Source: Janthinobacterium sp. (GTDB lineage Bacteria > Pseudomonadota > Gammaproteobacteria > Burkholderiales > Burkholderiaceae_D). Taken from it: a stretch of DNA of 39,906 nucleotides. Location of the stretch: NCBI RefSeq assembly GCF_009923995.1, contig NZ_RFSK01000054.1, forward strand, positions 1 to 39,906, read 5' to 3'. The notes under the pieces were generated by a model that was given only the letters and a program-made list of their open reading frames with translations, did no database searches and had not been told where the DNA came from. Shown piece after piece: positions 1-8,144 of this stretch; the first letter of the stretch is position 1; the number at the start of each line of letters is the position of its first letter. The translations under genes and the position numbers were made by a program.

Positions 1-20
1 AAGCACCCGCGGGTGCTTTT
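1..20. terminator. Rho-independent terminator hairpin
   Basis: The first 18 bases, AAGCACCCGCGGGTGCTT, form a perfect palindrome followed by further T residues. This is a short GC-rich stem with A/T flanks on both sides, so it could end transcription from either direction. On the minus strand it lies just after the fliT-like stop codon; on the plus strand it would serve a gene left of the window. Confidence 0.6.
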
Positions 21-51
21 GTGTTTTCTGCTGCGGTATTCTGCTTGAATC

Positions 52-348
52 TTACATGCTGGCGCGCGAAGCGGGCATGACGCTGGCCATCTGCGCCATC
101 CACGGTTCCGTGATGGTGCGGATTTCCCGGTCATTCGCGAGGATCTGCTTGAGCAGGTCGATCTTGCGCTGGCGCGCGGCGCCGGCCAGGGCGGGGACGT
201 TGCCCGGCAAGGTGGGGCTGGCGGCGCTGGCGCACTGGTTTTCCAGCGTGTTCAAGCCATCCCAGTCACTCGCACGTGCGGCCACGACCATTTTGCTGGT
301 CATTCCTGCAATATTTTCGTACATCGAGAGAACGTCGTTGGAGGTCAT
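52..348 (-). CDS. fliT: FliT-like flagellar export chaperone
   Basis: A 98-residue protein of mainly helical, charged composition. It contains a DWDGLNTLENQCA segment and a C-terminal DREIRTITEPWMAQM segment, the pattern of betaproteobacterial FliT proteins. FliT is a small cytoplasmic chaperone that keeps the filament cap protein FliD export-competent and, in enterics, also restrains FlhDC. Length fits the family (about 90-120 residues). I chose the ATG at 348 over an in-frame GTG at 354; neither has a strong ribosome binding site. The rest of a flagellar operon would lie to the right on this strand, but the next gene there is an HDOD protein, so fliT looks like a single-gene unit or an operon remnant. 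The family call rests on sequence resemblance recalled by eye. Confidence 0.75.
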   Translation of the reverse strand: MTSNDVLSMYENIAGMTSKMVVAARASDWDGLNTLENQCASAASPTLPGNVPALAGAARQRKIDLLKQILANDREIRTITEPWMAQMASVMPASRASM

Positions 349-534
349 GAGCACACCCGTAACTAGTGAATGGATTACCGCTTGTCCAGATTAACGGCAG
401 GTGTACGGGGAACTTGAGGGTGTTTTTGAAAATAAATGAAAATAATTTGGCTTATTTTCAGCAGCCCCCCGGCATCGCCCGCCAGGCCGCATGGATGGCG
501 GGGCGCCAGGCGGCGATGGGGGCGGGCGAGGGGG

Positions 535-1362
535 TTATTTGACGAGTTCTTCCAGTCCCGCGGCCAGTTCGGCGGGCGGCGGCATCCTGTCCACCAGCAC
601 GGACGGCGGCAGGCCCAGCGATTCGGCCACGTCGCCGGGATAGCAGGCGATGATTTCTTCATTGCTCAGTTGATTTTCATCAATGCGCGCGCGCCAGGCG
701 GCCAGGTGGATGATGGCGGCCAGGCGGTTCAATGGCGGTCTTGCCAGGGGATCGGGAAAGGCGGCGATGGCGTCGGCAAACGCGGGCGGGAATTTCCAGC
801 GCCGTGCCAGTTCGGCGCCCACCTGCGCATAGTCATAGCCCAACGATACCCGCTCCGCGTCCAGGCGGCGGGCGTCGAGCGGGGGCGCGATCTTGTCGAG
901 CTGCATGGCTTGTTCGGGCATGGCCGCATGGATCACCAGTTGCCCGATGGCATGCATCATGCCGATGGTGAAGGCCAGCTCCTGGTTGTCCCCCGTCTGC
1001 CTGGCGATCCAGCGGGCGGACACGGCGGTGTGCAGGCTGTAGCGCCAGAACTGGGGCAGATGCAGGCCGGGCACGGTCTTGAAGCCGCTCACCAGGCCCG
1101 AACTGATGACGAGGGTGCGCACGGTCACGAAGCCCAGCATCAGCACGGCGTCTTCCACCGTGCCGATGCTGCGCGAGACGTGGTAATAGGCGGAATTGGC
1201 CAGGCGCAGCAGCTTGGCGCTGAGGGCCGGGTCCGCGCCCAGCTGGCGGGCGATGTCTTCCGTGGAAATGGCGGGGTTGTCGAAACTGCGCACCAGCTCG
1301 TCGACGATCTTCGGGGCGGCAGGCAGGGCATGGGGATGCTGGAACAGCGCGTCCAGTTGCAT
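535..1362 (-). CDS. HDOD-domain signalling protein
   Basis: A 275-residue soluble protein consisting essentially of one HDOD domain (about residues 10-210), a relative of HD phosphohydrolases that usually lacks the metal-binding HD pair. Recognisable stretches are LPAAPKIVDELVRSFDNPAI near the start, DPALSAKLLRLANSAYY, and the helix around GMMHAIGQLVIHAAMP. Such proteins act in cytoplasmic signalling, often linked to motility, biofilm or cyclic di-GMP output, but the biochemical role is usually unknown. The ATG is preceded at good distance by AAGGAG. It stands alone, transcribed toward fliT with a 186-base gap and divergent from the M13 peptidase gene. No GGDEF, EAL or receiver domain is attached. 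Confidence 0.85.
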   Translation of the reverse strand: MQLDALFQHPHALPAAPKIVDELVRSFDNPAISTEDIARQLGADPALSAKLLRLANSAYYHVSRSIGTVEDAVLMLGFVTVRTLVISSGLVSGFKTVPGLHLPQFWRYSLHTAVSARWIARQTGDNQELAFTIGMMHAIGQLVIHAAMPEQAMQLDKIAPPLDARRLDAERVSLGYDYAQVGAELARRWKFPPAFADAIAAFPDPLARPPLNRLAAIIHLAAWRARIDENQLSNEEIIACYPGDVAESLGLPPSVLVDRMPPPAELAAGLEELVK

Positions 1363-1505
1363 GGCGATCTCCTTGGCGTTGGCGCGGCACGGTGTGGGGT
1401 CGTGAAACTATATGCCGATTTTTTGTTCCCATGCAAAAAAGATCACGCACGCTGTTTTCACGGGAAACAGGCTATGATTTTGGCTATTCCATTGAAAGGA
1501 TCACC

Positions 1506-3575
1506 ATGCACGGTTTGCGTTTTTCCTGGCGCCAAACGCCAGTCCAGGCTGCCATCGCCCTCGTCCTGGCCGGCGCCACCCTGGCCAGCCTGCCTGCCCA
1601 GGCGCACGGCCAGGATGGGGCGGCTTCCGCTCCCGCCGCCGTCCCGGCGAAAGTCTTGCCCGGCGACGACTTTTACGACTACGTGAATGGCGACTGGATG
1701 CGCAGCACGCAGATTCCCGCCGACCGCAGCAGCTGGGGGTCGTTCGCCATGCTGGCCAACGCCACGAACGAGCGCATCATTGCCCTGATCGAGGGCTTGT
1801 CCGCCACGCAACAGGCGAGCGCTGGCGCGCGCCAGGTCAGCGATTTTTATCGTACGTATATGGACGAATCGGCTATCGAAGCGAAAGGCTGGGCACCGAT
1901 CAAGCCGCTGCTGAAGAAAATCGATGCCGTGCACGACCGGGCCGGGCTGGCGCGGGCGCTGGGCGAGAGCTTGCGTGCCGACGTCGATCCGCTCAATTCC
2001 ACCAATTTCCATACGGAAAACCTGTTCGGCCTGTGGGTGGCGCAGGACTTGAACGACACCACACGCAACGTGGCCTATCTGCTGCAGGGCGGGCTGGGCT
2101 TGCCCGACCGCGCCTTCTACCAGGATGGCAGTGCGCGCATGCAAGGCTTGCGCACGGGCTACCAGGCGCATATCGCCGCGATGCTGGCCCTGGCCGGCTA
2201 CGGCGATGCGCCGGCCCGCGCCGCGCGCGTGTTTGCGCTGGAACAACAAATTGCCGCGAGCCACGCCAGCCGCGAGGATTCCGCCGACGTCGCCAAGGGC
2301 AATAACGCGTGGCGCGCGGCCGACTTCGCCAGCAAGGCGCCGGGGCTGGACTGGTCCGCCTTCTTCCAGGCGGCGGGGCTGGGCGCGCAGCAGGACTTCA
2401 TCGTCTGGCATCCGACGGCCATGCGGGGCAGCGCGGCGCTGGCGGCGAGCGTGCCGCTGGCCACGTGGAAGGATTTCCTCGCCTTCCACGCCATCAACCA
2501 TTTCAGCACCACCTTGCCGAAAGCGGCGGCCGGGCAGCGCTTCGCCTTCTATGGCCAGACCTTGAGCGGCACGCCGCAGCAGTCGCCGCGCAGCAAGCGG
2601 GCGCTGGCGGCGACGAACGAGGCCCTCAGCGACGCCGTCGGCCAGCTGTATGTGGAGCGCTATTTCCCGCCGGAGTCGAAAGCCCGCGTGCAGGCGATGG
2701 TGACGAACATCGTCGCCGCCTTTTCGCGCCGCATCGACAAGCTCGACTGGATGGCGCCGCAGACCAAGGCGCAGGCACAGGAAAAGCTCAAGACCCTGTA
2801 CGTGGGCGTGGGCTATCCGGAGCGCTGGGAAGACTATGCGGGCTTGCGCGTGGTGCGCGGCGACGCGCTGGGCAATGCGCAGCGGGCGGAGCAGTTCCAC
2901 TACCGGCAGGAACTGGCCAAGCTGCGCCAGGCACCCGACCGCAAGGCCTGGGCCATGCCGGCGCAGCTGGTCAATGCCGTCAACCTGCCCCTGCAAAACG
3001 CGCTCAATTTCCCCGCCGCCATCCTGCAGCCGCCGTTCTTCGATCCGGCAGCGTCCGATGCGGCCAACTATGGCGGCATCGGCGCCACCATCGGCCACGA
3101 GATCAGCCACAGTTTCGACGACCAGGGCGCCCAGTTCGACGCCCAGGGCAAGCTGCGCGACTGGTGGACGCCGGCTGACCTGGCGCATTTCCAGGCCGCG
3201 TCCAAGCAATTGGTGGCGCAGTTCTCCGCGTATAAGCCGTTCCCCGACCTGGCCGTGAATGGCCAGCTGACCCTGAGCGAAAACCTGGCCGACCTGGCCG
3301 GCGTGGCGGCCGCGCACGACGCGTTCACCCTGTCGCAGCAGGGCAAGCCGGCGCAGGCCGACGCGGACCGGGCCTTCTTCACGGGCTACGGCATCAGCTG
3401 GCGCAGCAAGGCGCGCGAGGCGGCGGCGCGCCAGCAGATCCTCACGGATGGCCATGCGCCTGCGCAATACCGCGCCGCCACCGTGCGCAACCTCGACGCC
3501 TGGTACCCGGCCTTCGACGTCCAGCCGGGCCAGCAGCTGTACCTGGCGCCGGAACAGCGCGTGCGCGTCTGGTAG
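1506..3575 (+). CDS. pepO: Secreted M13 family zinc metallopeptidase (neprilysin/PepO type)
   Basis: A 689-residue zinc endopeptidase. An N-terminal signal peptide (hydrophobic stretch about residues 12-30, ending near ALPAQAHG-like residues) predicts export to the periplasm or outside. The M13_N domain fills residues about 50-430. The catalytic M13 domain holds HEISH at 531-535 (His531, Glu532, His535) and the third zinc ligand Glu592 in ENLAD, with Asp596. The substrate-binding NALNFPAAILQPPFFD stretch is typical. The C-terminus, RVRVW, replaces the family's usual CxxW-type ending, so the disulphide of mammalian neprilysin is absent. The ATG at 1506 follows AAAGGA; upstream in-frame codons are not needed. 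It is monocistronic, with a hairpin after the stop. Confidence 0.92.
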   Translation: MHGLRFSWRQTPVQAAIALVLAGATLASLPAQAHGQDGAASAPAAVPAKVLPGDDFYDYVNGDWMRSTQIPADRSSWGSFAMLANATNERIIALIEGLSATQQASAGARQVSDFYRTYMDESAIEAKGWAPIKPLLKKIDAVHDRAGLARALGESLRADVDPLNSTNFHTENLFGLWVAQDLNDTTRNVAYLLQGGLGLPDRAFYQDGSARMQGLRTGYQAHIAAMLALAGYGDAPARAARVFALEQQIAASHASREDSADVAKGNNAWRAADFASKAPGLDWSAFFQAAGLGAQQDFIVWHPTAMRGSAALAASVPLATWKDFLAFHAINHFSTTLPKAAAGQRFAFYGQTLSGTPQQSPRSKRALAATNEALSDAVGQLYVERYFPPESKARVQAMVTNIVAAFSRRIDKLDWMAPQTKAQAQEKLKTLYVGVGYPERWEDYAGLRVVRGDALGNAQRAEQFHYRQELAKLRQAPDRKAWAMPAQLVNAVNLPLQNALNFPAAILQPPFFDPAASDAANYGGIGATIGHEISHSFDDQGAQFDAQGKLRDWWTPADLAHFQAASKQLVAQFSAYKPFPDLAVNGQLTLSENLADLAGVAAAHDAFTLSQQGKPAQADADRAFFTGYGISWRSKAREAAARQQILTDGHAPAQYRAATVRNLDAWYPAFDVQPGQQLYLAPEQRVRVW

Positions 3576-3585
3576 GTATTGCTAG

Positions 3586-3606
3586 GCCGGCGCGTACGGC
3601 GCCGGC
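3586..3606 (+). terminator. Hairpin after the M13 peptidase gene
   Basis: GCCGGCGC and GCGCCGGC form an 8-bp perfect stem around a 5-base loop, 11 bases after the pepO stop. There is no U-tract, so it may be a pause or mRNA-stabilising hairpin rather than a strict intrinsic terminator. Confidence 0.4.
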
Positions 3607-3640
3607 ACCGTAAAATGGCGGGATTACCGATTGGAGCGCC

Positions 3641-4282
3641 ATGAAGCCGACCCCGCCAGACCAGCAAGACCAGTTGCACGCCATCACGGGCCGCACGCTG
3701 GCCCATTACGACGCCAGCGCCGAGCAGTTTTTCGCTGGCACGCGCGACCACGACGTCAGCCAGAACATCGCCGCGCTGCTCGGCGCCATCGGCAAGCCGG
3801 CGCCGCTGGCCATCCTCGACCTGGGCTGCGGCCCCGGCCGCGATCTGAAGGCGTTCACGGCCATGGGCCACCACGCGACGGGCGTCGATGGCTGCGCCCG
3901 CTTTGTCGAGATGGCGCGCGCCTACAGCGGCTGCACCGTGTGGCAGCAGGATTTCGTCGACCTCGACCTGCCGGCCGCGCACTTCGACGGCGTGTTCGCC
4001 AATGCCGTGCTGTTCCACGTGCCCAGCGCCGCCTTGCCCGGCGTGCTGGAGGCCCTGTACGCCTGCTTGAAACCGGGCGGCGTGCTGTTCAGTTCGAATC
4101 CGCGCGGGCAGAACGAGGAAGGCTGGAACGGCGCCCGCTATGGCAGCTACCACGACGAGGCGCGCTGGGCCGCATACGTGCAGGCGGCCGGCTTTACCCT
4201 GGTGGAGCAGTATTACCGTCCGCCGGGCTTGCCGCGCGAGCAGCAGCCGTGGCTGGCCACGGTCTGGCGCAAGCCGGCCTGA
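3641..4282 (+). CDS. Class I SAM-dependent methyltransferase
   Basis: A 213-residue cytoplasmic protein with a Rossmann methyltransferase fold. Motif I is ILDLGCGPGRD (about residues 58-68), the acidic end of strand 2 is GVDGC, and the post-motif FDGVFANAVLFHVP and LKPGGVLFSSNPRG segments are typical of Methyltransf_11/25 proteins. The substrate cannot be told from sequence. The ATG follows TTGGAG. It lies 65 bases after pepO and 184 bases before csbD, so it is probably its own unit. Nothing suggests a ribosomal RNA or protein target in particular. Confidence 0.85.
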   Translation: MKPTPPDQQDQLHAITGRTLAHYDASAEQFFAGTRDHDVSQNIAALLGAIGKPAPLAILDLGCGPGRDLKAFTAMGHHATGVDGCARFVEMARAYSGCTVWQQDFVDLDLPAAHFDGVFANAVLFHVPSAALPGVLEALYACLKPGGVLFSSNPRGQNEEGWNGARYGSYHDEARWAAYVQAAGFTLVEQYYRPPGLPREQQPWLATVWRKPA

Positions 4283-4466
4283 TCGGCGTACTTTGGCTGA
4301 ATTTGGGCATGTGTTAGGAACCGTACATAGTTTTTACGGCCTCGGGCTTACTATGGATACATCGACACGCAGCAAGCAGCGCAAGCCGCTTCGAGCAGCG
4401 TGTGAGCCGCAGTACCGGCCCTTCGGGGCAGGACAACAGATGTACCAACTACAGTGAGGATCCATC

Positions 4467-4652
4467 ATGAACAAAGATCAAGTCGAAGGTAAACTGAAGG
4501 AAGTCGGCGGTAAAATCCAGGAAGCCGCTGGCAAGGTCGTCGGCAGCGAAGAACAGCAAGCCAGGGGCCTGGCAAACCAGGTCGAAGGCAAAGTGCAGAA
4601 GAAAGTGGGCGACGTGAAAGATGCGGTGGAAACCGTCACGCGCAAGCCATAA
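4467..4652 (+). CDS. CsbD family stress-response protein
   Basis: A 61-residue, highly charged, helix-prone protein, beginning MNKDQVEGKLKEVGGKIQEA and with a second repeat of the motif, NQVEGKVQKKVGD. This is the CsbD-like family, whose members in other bacteria rise strongly under general stress, although no biochemical function is settled. AGTGAGGA precedes the ATG at good spacing. The 184-base region upstream is long enough for a separate promoter. The stop is followed after 6 bases by a dispersed repeat element and then by a strong terminator. Confidence 0.88.
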   Translation: MNKDQVEGKLKEVGGKIQEAAGKVVGSEEQQARGLANQVEGKVQKKVGDVKDAVETVTRKP

Positions 4653-4658
4653 TGGTGG

Positions 4659-4774
4659 ACACCTGACAAGACCTGCTGCGCGTCGCGACTTGCGGCCTGC
4701 GATGCGCACTGTGCCAGAGCACAGTTCCGCTTCTCGGCCACGCGGCTTCCGCTCGCTACGGTCCTGTCAGATGT
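4659..4774. repeat. Dispersed hairpin element, copy 1
   Basis: A 116-bp intergenic element related to two others in this window. Its ends are imperfect inverted repeats (ACACCTGACAAG at the left; CCTGTCAGATGT at the right, matching in 10 of 12 positions once reversed). The centre holds a 7-bp perfect hairpin, ACTGTGC-CAGA-GCACAGT. The blocks CTGCGCGTCGCGA, CGATGCGCAC, TTCCGCTTCTCGG and CGCTCGCTACGG are shared with copy 2. It starts 6 bases after the csbD stop. Confidence 0.7.
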
Positions 4775-4820
4775 CGTTACTGTGCTTGATCGCATTGAGC
4801 ATTGAGCACAGTACACAACA

Positions 4821-4858
4821 AAAAACCGCCGCCTGTCGCGAGACAGGCGGCGGTTTTT
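4821..4858. terminator. Strong bidirectional terminator
   Basis: A 17-bp perfect stem, with AAAAACCGCCGCCTGTC on the left arm and its exact complement on the right, closes on a GCGA loop. A-runs and T-runs flank the GC-rich core, so it can end both the rightward csbD transcript and the leftward S9 peptidase transcript, whose stop is 16 bases away. Confidence 0.92.
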
Positions 4859-4873
4859 ATTGGTGGGCGCGCT

Positions 4874-7081
4874 TTACTTCGCTACGCCCAGGTTCTGCTT
4901 GAAGAACATCTCGATCTTCCTGTACACGTGGCGCTGGCCTGCGCGCGACGAGATGCCGTGCTTGGCGCCCGGGTACGTCATCAGGTCGAACTGCACGCCG
5001 CGGTTCACCAGCGCATCGATCAATCGCGTGCTGTTGCTGAACAGGACGTTGTCGTCGGCCATGCCGTGCACCAGCAGCAGCGGCGACTTCAGGCCGTCCA
5101 GGTGGGCGAACACGGTGCTGGCCTTGTAGCCATCGACGTTTTCCTTCGGCATGCCGAGGAATTGCTCCGTGTAGTGGGTGTCGTACAGCGACCAGTCGGT
5201 GACGGGCGCCACGGAGACGCCCATGGCGATCTTGTCGGACGCGGCCGACAGCAGACGCAGGGTCATGAAGCCGCCATAGCTCCAGCCGAACACGCCGATG
5301 CGTTTCGGGTCGACGAAGCTTTGCTTGCCCAGCCAGTCGATGCCCACCAGCTGGTCGGCCACTTCGGCCGCGCCCAGGTTGTGGTAGATGGCGTCCGTGA
5401 AGGCGCGCTCGCGGCGCGAGGAACCCCGGTTATCGAGGCGGAAGACGACAAAGCCCTGCTGCGCCATGTACTGGTCGAAATTGTTGCCCCAGCGGCGAGC
5501 CACGTGCTGCGAGTGCGGGCCGCCGTAGGTCGACAGGAAGACGGGATAGCGCTTGGCCGCGTCGAAGTTCGACGGCTTGACGATGGAGTAGTACAGGGTC
5601 TGGCCATCGTTGGCCTTCAAGGTGCCGTATTGCGTCGGCAGGTGGTCCGCCTTGTATTTGGCGTACGGGTGGCTGGCGTTCAGCGCATTTTCTTCCAGCC
5701 AGCCCACCATGGCGCCGTCCGGACGGCGGATGCTCACCTGCGGCGGCGTGGCCGGGTCGGAAAACGTGTCGACGAAGACTTCGCCATTGCGCGAGAACGT
5801 CGTGTCGTGCCAGCCGTCGGCTTTTGTTACGCGCTGCGGCTTGTCGGCCGTGCTGCCGTCGATGGCCAGGGCGTAGGTCTGCTTGTCGATCACGGCGTCG
5901 CGGTTCGAGGAAACAAACACCTTGCCCGTCTTCTGGTTCACGGCCAGCACGCTGTCGATGCCCCATTCGCCGGACGTGACCGGGTGCAGCAGCTTGCCGC
6001 CCATGTCATACAGGTACAGGTGGTTGCGCCCCGTGCGCTCGGACGACCACAGGAAGGTGCCGTTCGGCAGGAAGCGCAGGTCGTCATGGATGCTGACCCA
6101 GGTTTTGGACGTTTCCGTCAGCAGGGTGCGCTGCGCCAAAGTAGCGGCATCGACGGCGACCAGGTCGAGGGTCTTCTGGTCGCGCGACTGGCGCTGGTAG
6201 ACGAGCGCCTTGCCGTCCGCGCTCCAGTCGGCGCGCACCAGGTAGATGTCCGGGTTCGTGCCCAGGTCCACCTGGCGCTGCACGCCCGTTTCCGGCGAGA
6301 CGATCAGCAGCTGCACCAGCACGTTCGGGTCGCCCGCGGCCGGGTAGCGCTGCTCGACGACGTCCGTGCGGTCGGCGAAGATTTCGAAGCGGCGCACCAC
6401 GGGCACGGGCGCTTCGTCATAGCGTTTGTAGGCGATGGCGGAATCGTCGGGCGCCCAGTAGTAGCCCGTGCGCTGGCCCATTTCTTCCTGCGCCACGAAT
6501 TCGGCTTCGCCGTTATGGATGGTGCCCTTGCCATCGGTGGTCAGCTGGCGTTCCTTGTTGGTCTTGAGGTCGATCACATGGATGTTCTGATCGCGCACAA
6601 ACGACACGTAGCGGCCTTTCGGCGAGATCTTCGGGTCCAGCACATTGCCCTTGGCGACCAGGCGCGCCTGGTCCGGGTGGGCCGCATCGACCAGGTACAG
6701 GTTGCCGGCCAGCGGCACCAGCAGCTGCTTGCCGTCGGGCGACCAGCTGTAGCTGAGAATGCCGTTCAGGCTGGCCGTGCGCTCGCGTTCGCGGCGCGCC
6801 TGTTCTTCGGGCGAGATGGTTTCATTCGGCACCAGCGCCTTGGAATCGACCAGGCGGTGCGTGCTCTTGTCCTTCAGCTTGAATTCCCACAGGTCGAGCT
6901 GGAACTGGTTGTCGGCGCGGCCGCGCAGGAAGGTGACGCGCTCGCCGTCGGGCGAGACCTTCAGGTTGCGCACGCCGGGGCCGGCCAGCGCCGGATCGGC
7001 GTGGATGCGCTCCAGGGTCAGCTTTTCGGCCGATGCGGGAACGCTGGCCATCGCGGCCAGGAAACAAAGAATAAAACGCAT
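4874..7081 (-). CDS. S9 family dipeptidyl-peptidase IV-type serine peptidase
   Basis: A 735-residue secreted enzyme expected to remove N-terminal X-Pro or X-Ala dipeptides in the periplasm. A short signal peptide (MRFILCFLAAMASVPASA) starts it. The beta-propeller (DPPIV_N, about 60-440) contains the paired glutamates Glu199-Glu200 in AQEEMG, which in DPP IV bind the substrate amino terminus. The C-terminal alpha/beta hydrolase domain has the triad Ser601 (GWSYGG), Asp676 (MADDNV) and His708 (KHGIS); the 32-residue Asp-His spacing equals that of human DPP IV. The ATG at 7081 is chosen because the signal peptide begins there; in-frame codons extend upstream but without coding character. It is a single gene, 198 bases from phzF. 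Confidence 0.9.
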   Translation of the reverse strand: MRFILCFLAAMASVPASAEKLTLERIHADPALAGPGVRNLKVSPDGERVTFLRGRADNQFQLDLWEFKLKDKSTHRLVDSKALVPNETISPEEQARRERERTASLNGILSYSWSPDGKQLLVPLAGNLYLVDAAHPDQARLVAKGNVLDPKISPKGRYVSFVRDQNIHVIDLKTNKERQLTTDGKGTIHNGEAEFVAQEEMGQRTGYYWAPDDSAIAYKRYDEAPVPVVRRFEIFADRTDVVEQRYPAAGDPNVLVQLLIVSPETGVQRQVDLGTNPDIYLVRADWSADGKALVYQRQSRDQKTLDLVAVDAATLAQRTLLTETSKTWVSIHDDLRFLPNGTFLWSSERTGRNHLYLYDMGGKLLHPVTSGEWGIDSVLAVNQKTGKVFVSSNRDAVIDKQTYALAIDGSTADKPQRVTKADGWHDTTFSRNGEVFVDTFSDPATPPQVSIRRPDGAMVGWLEENALNASHPYAKYKADHLPTQYGTLKANDGQTLYYSIVKPSNFDAAKRYPVFLSTYGGPHSQHVARRWGNNFDQYMAQQGFVVFRLDNRGSSRRERAFTDAIYHNLGAAEVADQLVGIDWLGKQSFVDPKRIGVFGWSYGGFMTLRLLSAASDKIAMGVSVAPVTDWSLYDTHYTEQFLGMPKENVDGYKASTVFAHLDGLKSPLLLVHGMADDNVLFSNSTRLIDALVNRGVQFDLMTYPGAKHGISSRAGQRHVYRKIEMFFKQNLGVAK

Positions 7082-7279
7082 GGATGTCTCGGTAGTTGGA
7101 AGAATGAAGGGCACGGCCTGCATCGCGGGGAAGGCTGGCGTGAGCGATGCCCAAGCGTAAGACGATACCAGAGCGTGCCGGTTTATGCGATAGCGCTGGC
7201 CACGGAATAAGGCCTTGCTGGCCGTATTTTCTTCGTGAAAAATCTCCGGGTGCCGCCCATTCCATGGCGCTTTGCCCAT

Positions 7280-8119
7280 TCAGGCCAATATCGACCCTTC
7301 GACGACCGTCACGCACGCGCCGCCTATCCAGGCCTGGCCAGCTCGGAAAGTCACGCACACGCGGCCATCGCGCTGCAAACACGTGCCCTGGCGCACGCGG
7401 TAGTCGGCGCCCGCCAGCAGTTGCGCGATGCAGGCGTTGGCGCTGCCCGTGACGGGGTCTTCCACCAGCGCGCCATGTTCGCTGAGCAGGGCGCGCACTT
7501 CGTAGTCGGCCGGTCCGTCCGCCGCGTGGGCGCCGTACAGCGCCAGTCCATCGGCCCGCGACGCGGCCAGCAATGCCGTCAGCGCCACGATGTCGGCACA
7601 GACGGCCAGGCAGGCGGCGGCGCTGGCCAGCGGCACGCACAGCCAGCGGATGCCCATTTCGACGACGCTGCCGTCGCTGGCCGGCGTGCCGCCCAGCGCC
7701 GCCTGCAGCAGCGGCAGCAGGGCCGGGTCGAGCGGGCGCGCGGCGCCGGGCGGCGCCTGGAACGCCAGCACGCCGCCGGCCTGCCGCTCGATCTGCACCA
7801 GGCCGACGCCGCATTCCTGCACGATGCGCGCGCCTTTCGGCTGCATGCCCGCGTCGAGCAGGGCATGCGCCGTGCCCAGGGTCGGGTGGCCGGCGAACGG
7901 GAATTCCATCTCGGGCGAAAAAATGCGCACGCGGTAGTCGGCGGCCGGGTCGCGCGGCGCCAGCACGAAGGTGGTTTCCGACAGCCCCGTCCAGCGCGCG
8001 ATGGCCTGCATCTGCGCGTCGTCGAGGCCACCGGCGTCGAGCACCACGGCCAGCGGGTTGCCCATGAAGGGCGCGCTGCTGAAGACATCGACTTGCAGGA
8101 AGGGGCGCGGGTGCGGCAT
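7280..8119 (-). CDS. PhzF-family isomerase/epimerase
   Basis: A 279-residue cytoplasmic protein of the PhzF (diaminopimelate-epimerase-like) fold. Family signatures are PFMGNPLAVVLDA near the start, LSETTFVL with the likely catalytic Glu, and FSPEMEFPFAGHPTLGTAHAL; a C-terminal DPVTGSANAC segment matches the second half of the fold. PhzF itself isomerises an intermediate of phenazine synthesis, but most genomic homologues, including this one, have no phenazine genes nearby and their substrate is unknown. AAGGAA precedes the ATG. It begins 25 bases after the MATE gene on the same strand, so the two are probably co-transcribed. Confidence 0.87.
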   Translation of the reverse strand: MPHPRPFLQVDVFSSAPFMGNPLAVVLDAGGLDDAQMQAIARWTGLSETTFVLAPRDPAADYRVRIFSPEMEFPFAGHPTLGTAHALLDAGMQPKGARIVQECGVGLVQIERQAGGVLAFQAPPGAARPLDPALLPLLQAALGGTPASDGSVVEMGIRWLCVPLASAAACLAVCADIVALTALLAASRADGLALYGAHAADGPADYEVRALLSEHGALVEDPVTGSANACIAQLLAGADYRVRQGTCLQRDGRVCVTFRAGQAWIGGACVTVVEGSILA

Positions 8120-8144
8120 GGACGGTTCCTTGGCGGCTGGGTAT

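Noticed and set aside
1458..3467. 669-codon antisense frame across the M13 peptidase gene
   Set aside because: Composition is of shadow type and it lies opposite a gene with complete zinc motifs.
4802..7210. Very long open frame (about 800 codons) on the plus strand opposite the S9 peptidase gene
   Set aside because: It mirrors the peptidase codon by codon, is rich in Val/Arg/His/Gln as expected of a GC-rich antisense frame, and has no domain or ribosome binding site. The minus-strand gene has a full catalytic triad.
7280..8119. Evidence for phenazine synthesis
   Set aside because: Only a PhzF-like gene is present and none of the other phz genes is near, so a phenazine pathway cannot be claimed.
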